Source: Coriobacteriaceae bacterium
GTDB lineage: Bacteria; Actinomycetota; Coriobacteriia; Coriobacteriales; QAMH01
DNA length: 64,000 nt
NCBI GenBank assembly: GCA_025992705.1
Contig: DAJPGJ010000001.1
Location: forward strand, 1,674,001 to 1,738,000
Reading direction: 5' to 3'
A model generated the notes under the pieces. It saw only the letters and a list, made by a program, of their open reading frames with translations, was not told the origin of the DNA and searched no databases. Positions 59,226 to 64,000 of the stretch are shown piece after piece. Numbering within the stretch: the stretch's first letter is position 1; each line of letters begins with the position of its first letter. The translations under genes were made by a program, and so were the position numbers.

Positions 59226-59984
59226 TTATTCGCCTTCCGGTGCACCCTCGGCACCTGAATCCTGCGCTACCTCGACAATTGCGTAGGGCAACGGCTGTGG
59301 AGCTGGATTGATTTTGGGATGGACGCTCTCATACAGCTTATCGAACCATGTGGACCATGCGGTCTTGCCGGAAATCTCCTGGCCATCGTCCGTTGTGATG
59401 GTCGAAACCTCATTTTGGAGCTTGAGCTGCTTGAGCTGTTCGCGAATCTCTTCGCGATACTCATCGAGGTCCTTGTAGCCCTGCCTCTGCAGGACGCTCT
59501 CGAAGACACCCTCCATGAGCCTCGACTCGACATAGGAACGTTGCTGCTCGACGTATGCGTCAACGTCCTCATCGCTCACCTCGAGCTTGCGGTCCTTGAT
59601 CTCCTTCTCGATGAGCTGACTGCGGATGATCTGTTCGATGACGTACTCGCGCATTTCCTCGGCAGTACCCTCGGTCTGGTCTTCATCGGTCTGGCCAGCT
59701 GCGGCTGCCGCCTGCGCGGCCGCCTTCTCGACTGCCGTCTGCATGGAGCCATTTGCGCCCGTATCGTACTCGCGGCCCTTGACGAACTCGGCCCAGGCCG
59801 CGTCATCCTCGAGCTCGTAATACGTCCGCATGTTTTCAATGGTACTCGTGACTGTTTCCTCGGTGACCGATCCACCGTCGTAGGTCGCCGCAATGGGCTC
59901 ACCGCATGCAGTCAGGCACGCGCAAGCAAAAAGCGTCACACCAGCGGTAACGAGTGCCAGACGAACACGCTTTAGCAAGGTCAT
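59226..59984 (-). CDS. Lipoprotein with SurA/PrsA-like foldase N-terminal region
   Basis: A 252-residue exported lipoprotein. A typical signal (MTLLKRVRLALVTAGVTLFA) ends in the lipobox LTAC with C27 as the expected lipid anchor. The body is helical, with EYVIEQIIRSQLIEKEIKDR and SDEDVDAYVEQQR, like the N-terminal chaperone region of SurA/PrsA/trigger-factor-type proteins. It lacks a recognisable prolyl isomerase domain and is acidic at its end. It probably helps exported proteins fold outside the membrane. It precedes pgk on the same strand and is divergent from the small membrane protein at 60129. Confidence 0.75.
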   Translation of the reverse strand: MTLLKRVRLALVTAGVTLFACACLTACGEPIAATYDGGSVTEETVTSTIENMRTYYELEDDAAWAEFVKGREYDTGANGSMQTAVEKAAAQAAAAAGQTDEDQTEGTAEEMREYVIEQIIRSQLIEKEIKDRKLEVSDEDVDAYVEQQRSYVESRLMEGVFESVLQRQGYKDLDEYREEIREQLKQLKLQNEVSTITTDDGQEISGKTAWSTWFDKLYESVHPKINPAPQPLPYAIVEVAQDSGAEGAPEGE

Positions 59985-60072
59985 GTGGTCCTCCTGGTCG
60001 AGAAATCATCTGCTGAGAAAGGTACCATAAAACGCGCGCCTTGGCATTCATCGCAATTTGGTGCTTTCGCGT

Positions 60073-60098
60073 GCATACGCCAGCGTATGCGCTACACT
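60073..60098 (+). promoter_or_regulatory. Promoter with palindromic operator-like site
   Basis: TACACT (60093-60098) is preceded directly by the palindrome GCATACGC-CA-GCGTATGC (60073-60090), which would cover the spacer of a promoter for the 60129 gene. No clear -35 is seen, as is common for activated or repressed promoters. Confidence 0.4.
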
Positions 60099-60128
60099 GT
60101 ATGCCCGTGTACGACTACAGGAGGCACG

Positions 60129-60401
60129 ATGAGCGACGAGCAGACGCAAGCACCATCAGACGGACAGGCGAAGGCCAGTCCCTCGCCCGAGGAGCCCGAG
60201 CAAGATTCCCAAAAGGTGCAGATTCCCGAGAATATGAGCTATGCAGAGTATCTCAAGCTCATTAATCCGGATAAGAGCGATGCGGAAATCGCCAAGATGA
60301 TCCGCAAGGAGAATCGTTACACCTGGCTTGGGCGTTTCCAGATTCTCGCGTTTCTCGTCATCATCATCCTCATCATCGCCCTCATCGTCACCAACAACTA
60401 G
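60129..60401 (+). CDS. Small single-span membrane protein
   Basis: A 90-residue protein with an acidic, Pro/Gln/Ser-rich N-terminal half (PSPEEPEQDSQKV), a helical PENMSYAEYLKLINPDKSD segment, and one membrane segment near the C-terminus (FQILAFLVIIILIIALIV). No signal peptidase site is seen, so the N-terminus is probably cytosolic. No family is recognised. The ATG at 60129 follows AGGAGG. The next gene starts eight bases after its stop, so the two form an operon. Confidence 0.75.
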   Translation: MSDEQTQAPSDGQAKASPSPEEPEQDSQKVQIPENMSYAEYLKLINPDKSDAEIAKMIRKENRYTWLGRFQILAFLVIIILIIALIVTNN

Positions 60402-60409
60402 GAGGTAGC

Positions 60410-61081
60410 TTGAAGCAGCGCGTCTCGAGGAGGAACAGACGCACAGCATCAACACAGGCACGATCAACCAGAGATTTGACGATTCTCGCCATCTCGCTCG
60501 TCATCTTCATCGGAGGCTCGACAAGTCTCGCCTGGGCATTGCACAGCCAACCCAAAGTCTCTGACGAATCAGCTCGCTCGTCATCGCGACAATCCATCGA
60601 ACAATCAGATCCCCATATCGGCGCCATCATGCCCGGCATAACTCCAGACGATGCTCGTGGTCTCGACACGGCGCAACAAACGCAGCAGCCTACGCAAGCC
60701 GATGACGCGCGAAGCGAGGTACCCGATATCTCCGAAGGCACGACGAGCGCTGACACCGTGCAAGACGCGTTGCCAACGCCAGACACGGCGACAGCGACTG
60801 TCGAGCAAGCGCCAGAAACGGACATGCGGCAAGGCTACATCGTTCACCACACGGCATATCGAGAACAACCGGTCTATCGCACGGTGCACCATCAGGCTTC
60901 TACCGCCCGTGAGGTCACGGTAGCAGGTAAAACGCATATCGAATGGACGCGCTGCCCAGTTTGCAATCAACGCCACTCGAGCCCCTATAACGAGCGCGTG
61001 CTCGATCACGTCACGCCGGTGCCCTGCATCGCATGCGGCGGCAGGCACGAAACGGATTACGACGAGACCGTGTACAAGTAG
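60410..61081 (+). CDS. Membrane-anchored protein with C-terminal zinc-ribbon-like motif
   Basis: A 223-residue protein starting at a TTG that follows AGGAGG. A basic start (MKQRVSRRNRRTAS) precedes one membrane segment (LTILAISLVIFIGGSTSLAW). A long, Ser/Thr/Gln/Asp-rich disordered region of about 90 residues follows. The end is compact, with HHTAYREQPVYRTVHHQ, then CPVCNQRH and CIACGGRH. The two CxxC pairs 29 residues apart look like a zinc site. Function is unknown. It is the second gene of an operon with the 90-residue protein. Confidence 0.7.
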   Translation: MKQRVSRRNRRTASTQARSTRDLTILAISLVIFIGGSTSLAWALHSQPKVSDESARSSSRQSIEQSDPHIGAIMPGITPDDARGLDTAQQTQQPTQADDARSEVPDISEGTTSADTVQDALPTPDTATATVEQAPETDMRQGYIVHHTAYREQPVYRTVHHQASTAREVTVAGKTHIEWTRCPVCNQRHSSPYNERVLDHVTPVPCIACGGRHETDYDETVYK

Positions 61082-61085
61082 GAAA

Positions 61086-61241
61086 TGTCATTCCGACCGG
61101 AGGGGCCGCAAGGCCCCGCCTCTCACCGTCATTCCGACCGGAGGGGCCGCAAGGCCCCGGAGTGGAGGAATCTCCTCTATTGCGACAAAAGATCGAGATT
61201 TCTCGACTACGCAGCCTTCGGCTGCTCCGCTCGAAATGACA
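61086..61241. repeat. Three copies of the dispersed repeat between convergent genes
   Basis: Two direct copies start GTCATTCCGACCGGAGGGGC (61087 and 61129), the second reaching GGAGTGGAGGAATCTCC. An inverted copy runs from GAGATTTCTCGACT (61195) through a GCAGCC/GGCTGC hairpin to CGAAATGACA (61241). Together they form a large inverted structure between the 60410 gene and uvrB. Confidence 0.75.
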
Positions 61242-61308
61242 ATACCCTGGCCGCACGTGGCGTACAGGCGCTACGCGAGCGGGGCGCTGAACGTCGAGAT
61301 CGCCCGCC

Positions 61309-63444
61309 TCAGCGCCTGCGGTGCTTGCCGGAGTTCTTGCGGGTGCCCATAGTCGACCCGCGTCGTGAGGTCGCCTTGAGGCGCGCGAGCGCATCGTCTT
61401 CATCGGTGCTCTCGACCTTGGCACGCAAGCTCACCGCCTGATCGCGCAGATGGGCCGCCGTCTCGAAGTCAAGGGCTTCGGAGGCCTCGGCCATCTGCTC
61501 CTCGAGCGAGTCGATCATGCGCAGCACCTCGTCACGTCCGAGCAGCGCGATATCATCGGCGAGTGCCTTGCTCGTCGATATCTCCTGGGCGCTTTTGCCC
61601 TCGGAGAGCTCGTCCATGATGGATGATATGGCCTTGCGGATAGTCTTGGGCTCGATGCCATGCTCCTCGTTGTAAGCCATCTGGATATGACGCCTACGAG
61701 CCGTCTCGTCGATGGCGATACGCATCGAATCCGTCACGTTATCCGCATACATGATGACGCGTCCGCTTACGTTGCGTGCGGCGCGGCCGATGGTCTGGAT
61801 GAGGCTTCGCTTATTGCGCAGGAAGCCCTCCTTGTCCGCATCGAGAATCGCGATGAGGCTCACTTCGGGTAGGTCGAGACCCTCACGCAAAAGGTTGATG
61901 CCAACGAGCACGTCGAAGCTGCCCATACGCAGCTCGCGCAAAATCTCGACGCGCTCAACCGTGCCGATGTCACTGTGAAGGTAATTTGCCTTCACGCCCT
62001 GATCGAGCAGGAAATCCGTGAGCTCTTCGGCCATTTTCTTGGTGAGCGTGGTCACGAGCACGCGCTCGTCACGCGAGACGACGTCCTGGATTTCTGCCAG
62101 CAAGTCATCGACCTGCGCCTTTGTGGGACGCAAGACAATCTCCGGATCGAGCAGGCCCGTCGGGCGAATGATCTGCTCGACGGTCTGCTCGCTTACGCGC
62201 TCCTCGTAATCGCCCGGCGTGGCCGAAATGAAGATGAACTGCGGGATGCGCTGCTCGAACTCATCGTATCGCAGCGGACGGTTATCGAGCGCGCTTGGCA
62301 AGCGAAAGCCGTGCTCGACGAGTGTGACCTTGCGGCTGCGATCGCCCTCGTGCATGCCGCGCACCTGCGGCACCGTCACGTGGCTCTCGTCGATGAAGGT
62401 CAAAAAGTCACTGCCGCCAAAGTAATCGAGCAATGTGTAGGGCGGCTCGCCTGCTTCGCGTCCGTCGAGATGGCGCGAATAATTCTCGATGCCCGTACAA
62501 AAGCCCATGGTCTCGAGCATCTCGAGGTCATACGAGGTGCGCTGCTCGAGGCGCTGCGCTTCCAGCAGCTTGCCATTCTTCTTGAGATCATCCAAGCGCT
62601 CGCGCAGCTCATCGGAAATGGATACGAGAGCCTTCTCGACGCTGGGACGATTGGTCACGTAATGCGATGCAGGCCAAATGGGCGTCGAGGCATAGCTCAT
62701 GACCTCTTCGCCCGTGATGCGGTCGACCTCGACAATCTCCTCGACTTCATCGCCGAAGAACTCGAAGTGCAGCAGGTTGTCCATGTAAGGCGGAAACACG
62801 TCGACGCTATCACCGCGCACTCTGAACGAGCCGCGTTCGAGCTCGTAATCGTTGCGATCGTATTGCATGTCGATAAGCCGGTAGATGAACTCGTCACGAT
62901 CGAGCGGTACCTCGCGGTCTACGAAAACCGCCATCTCGGCGTAGTTCTCCGGAGATCCGATGCCATAGATGCAACTTACGGACGCGACGACAATGACGTC
63001 CTTGCGTGTGAGCAGCGCCGAAGTTGCCGCATGGCGCATCTTCTCGACTTCCTCGTTGACCGACGAGTCCTTCTCGATGTAGGTATCGGTCTGCGGAACG
63101 TATGCTTCCGGTTGGTAGTAATCGTAGTAACTCACGAAGTAGTTCACGGCATTGTTGGGGAAGAACTCCTTGAGCTCGCTTGCGAGCTGAGCTGCCAGCG
63201 TCTTGTTGGGTGCGAGAACGAGCGTGGGCATCTGCAAGCGCTCGATGGTCTTGGCCATCGTGAAGGTCTTGCCCGAACCGGTGACGCCAAGCAGCGTCTG
63301 GTAGCGCATGCCACTTTGTATGCCGTTGGTAAGACGCTCGACTGCCTGCGGCTGATCGCCCGAGAGCTCATAGGGCGCGACGCACTTGAAGGGATTGCCC
63401 TGCTCGCGCCGACCGTTAATCTGTGCACTCTGCGCGCTGTCCAC
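61309..63444 (-). CDS. uvrB: Excinuclease ABC subunit UvrB
   Basis: A 711-residue helicase-like damage-verification subunit of nucleotide excision repair, working with UvrA and UvrC. The Walker A is GVTGSGKTFTMA. The beta-hairpin that clamps DNA is in SYYDYYQPEAYVPQTDTY, the Walker B type motif is DESHVTVPQ, and the helicase motifs TLTKKMAEELTDFL, NLLREGLDLPEVSL and QTIGRAARN follow. The UVR domain that binds UvrC is near the end (MAEASEALDFETAAHLRDQA). A Lys/Arg-rich tail (RRGSTMGTRKNSGKHRRR) makes it slightly longer than usual. The GTG at 63444 lies after GGAGAG within the end of coaE, two bases past its stop, indicating coupling. Confidence 0.97.
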   Translation of the reverse strand: MDSAQSAQINGRREQGNPFKCVAPYELSGDQPQAVERLTNGIQSGMRYQTLLGVTGSGKTFTMAKTIERLQMPTLVLAPNKTLAAQLASELKEFFPNNAVNYFVSYYDYYQPEAYVPQTDTYIEKDSSVNEEVEKMRHAATSALLTRKDVIVVASVSCIYGIGSPENYAEMAVFVDREVPLDRDEFIYRLIDMQYDRNDYELERGSFRVRGDSVDVFPPYMDNLLHFEFFGDEVEEIVEVDRITGEEVMSYASTPIWPASHYVTNRPSVEKALVSISDELRERLDDLKKNGKLLEAQRLEQRTSYDLEMLETMGFCTGIENYSRHLDGREAGEPPYTLLDYFGGSDFLTFIDESHVTVPQVRGMHEGDRSRKVTLVEHGFRLPSALDNRPLRYDEFEQRIPQFIFISATPGDYEERVSEQTVEQIIRPTGLLDPEIVLRPTKAQVDDLLAEIQDVVSRDERVLVTTLTKKMAEELTDFLLDQGVKANYLHSDIGTVERVEILRELRMGSFDVLVGINLLREGLDLPEVSLIAILDADKEGFLRNKRSLIQTIGRAARNVSGRVIMYADNVTDSMRIAIDETARRRHIQMAYNEEHGIEPKTIRKAISSIMDELSEGKSAQEISTSKALADDIALLGRDEVLRMIDSLEEQMAEASEALDFETAAHLRDQAVSLRAKVESTDEDDALARLKATSRRGSTMGTRKNSGKHRRR

Positions 63445-63446
63445 GT

Positions 63447-64000
63447 CTAGCTCTCCTGCTTCTCGAGCATCTCCATACGCTCATCGTACCAAGCATCAGC
63501 CCAATCACCGAGTTCTTCAATCGAACATATGTTCTCACATATCGTATCGGCAATCAAGGCACGCTCGGCATCGGTTGCCTGCACACGCATGCGGGCCAAC
63601 ACGTCAGATGCGTCCATGCCGCGCGTGACGGCACGTGCAAGACGCAGCTCGCTTGGTGCCGACACGGCAATGACCTCGTCGGCGAGCTGGGCAAACTCGG
63701 GCACCTCGGTGAGGAGCTGCACTTCGATGACAAGAATCTTGGCATTCGTACGTGGCACGCATTCGACATTGAGAATGTAATTGGTGGCCGCTTCGGTGAT
63801 GTAGGGAAACGAAATGGCATTGAGATCATGCGTGGCTTGTTCGCTTGCAAACGCCAGCCGCGCAAAACGCGCCGGAACGACAGCTCCATCCTCATCGAGG
63901 ATCTCCTCCCCAAAGCGTTCCGCGAGCTCGGCAATGAGCATGGTGTTGCTGGAGATGAGCCTGCGATTTATCTCATCAAGATCGATGGAAACGGCTCCGC
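63447..64000 (-). CDS. coaE: Dephospho-CoA kinase, 5' part outside window
   Basis: The frame is open to the right edge, so the N-terminus with the P-loop is missing. The visible part starts SIDLDEINRRLISSN, then MLIAELAERFGEEILDEDG, followed by ISFPYITEAATNYI, ILVIEVQLLTEVPEF (family pattern DxPLLxE, here with Glu-Val-Gln), and the lid region RLARAVTRGMDASDVLARM. Dephospho-CoA kinase phosphorylates the ribose 3'-hydroxyl in the last step of coenzyme A synthesis. Its position just upstream of uvrB agrees with many actinobacterial genomes. The IEVQLLTE variant is unusual but the rest fits. Confidence 0.85.
   Translation of the reverse strand, partial: GAVSIDLDEINRRLISSNTMLIAELAERFGEEILDEDGAVVPARFARLAFASEQATHDLNAISFPYITEAATNYILNVECVPRTNAKILVIEVQLLTEVPEFAQLADEVIAVSAPSELRLARAVTRGMDASDVLARMRVQATDAERALIADTICENICSIEELGDWADAWYDERMEMLEKQES

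Noticed and set aside
55699..63450. Long plus-strand frames over gpmI, pgk and uvrB (up to 491 codons)
   Set aside because: Antisense shadows of well-recognised housekeeping genes; no ribosome-binding site or domain.

Overview
The window looks like a chromosomal segment of a high-GC, anaerobic, Gram-positive-type actinomycete, most likely class Coriobacteriia. The pointers are the glycolytic block pgk-tpiA-gpmI followed by secG and tRNA-Leu, an independent-type phosphoglycerate mutase, DUF1846, a YgiQ radical SAM protein, ModD, and an IS1249-type insertion sequence. The genus cannot be fixed from the sequence alone.

Layout. (1) Positions 34329 down to 1 (minus strand) are one uninterrupted reading frame of 11,443 codons that leaves the window at its left edge without a stop. 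It encodes a secreted giant: signal peptide, acidic leader, 19 modules joining a Trp-Trp/beta motif to BspA-like (DUF285) repeats, then more than 5,000 residues of Listeria-Bacteroides (InlB B-type) and MucBP-like repeats. It has its own promoter (-35 at 34385-34390, -10 at 34362-34367). (2) 34.4-40.5 kb is a low-coding zone. It holds hairpins, copies of a dispersed intergenic repeat, one IS1249-family element with an 8-bp target duplication, a ribbon-helix-helix/coiled-coil gene broken by a single amber codon, and a 1.8-kb AT-rich tract with six exact copies of a 9-mer. (3) 40.5-52.3 kb is ordinary accessory and housekeeping content: DUF1846, a duplicated SpoVA-like membrane protein with a structured leader, a radical SAM protein, a MarR regulator, a cstA gene with ten frame changes, an unknown gene plus modD, a PAP2 phosphatase, a coiled-coil protein and ygiQ. 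(4) 52.36-54.95 kb holds two further copies of the IS head to tail, the first lacking its last 70 bp. (5) 55-64 kb is core: tRNA-Leu, secG, gpmI, tpiA, pgk, a foldase-like lipoprotein, two small membrane proteins, uvrB, and coaE running off the right edge.

How it fits together. The minus-strand block pgk-tpiA-gpmI serves lower glycolysis, with secG supplying the Sec channel. The giant protein would be a Sec substrate and probably a surface adhesin or matrix protein; its anchor lies outside the window. The ribbon-helix-helix gene is the nearest upstream candidate regulator, but nothing in the sequence proves that link.

The most interesting observations are the giant protein, three copies of an intergenic repeat translated in frame within its leader, and two intergenic hairpins that share an identical 14-nt loop on unrelated stems. 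Also notable are the double left end of the IS and the cluster of indels in cstA.
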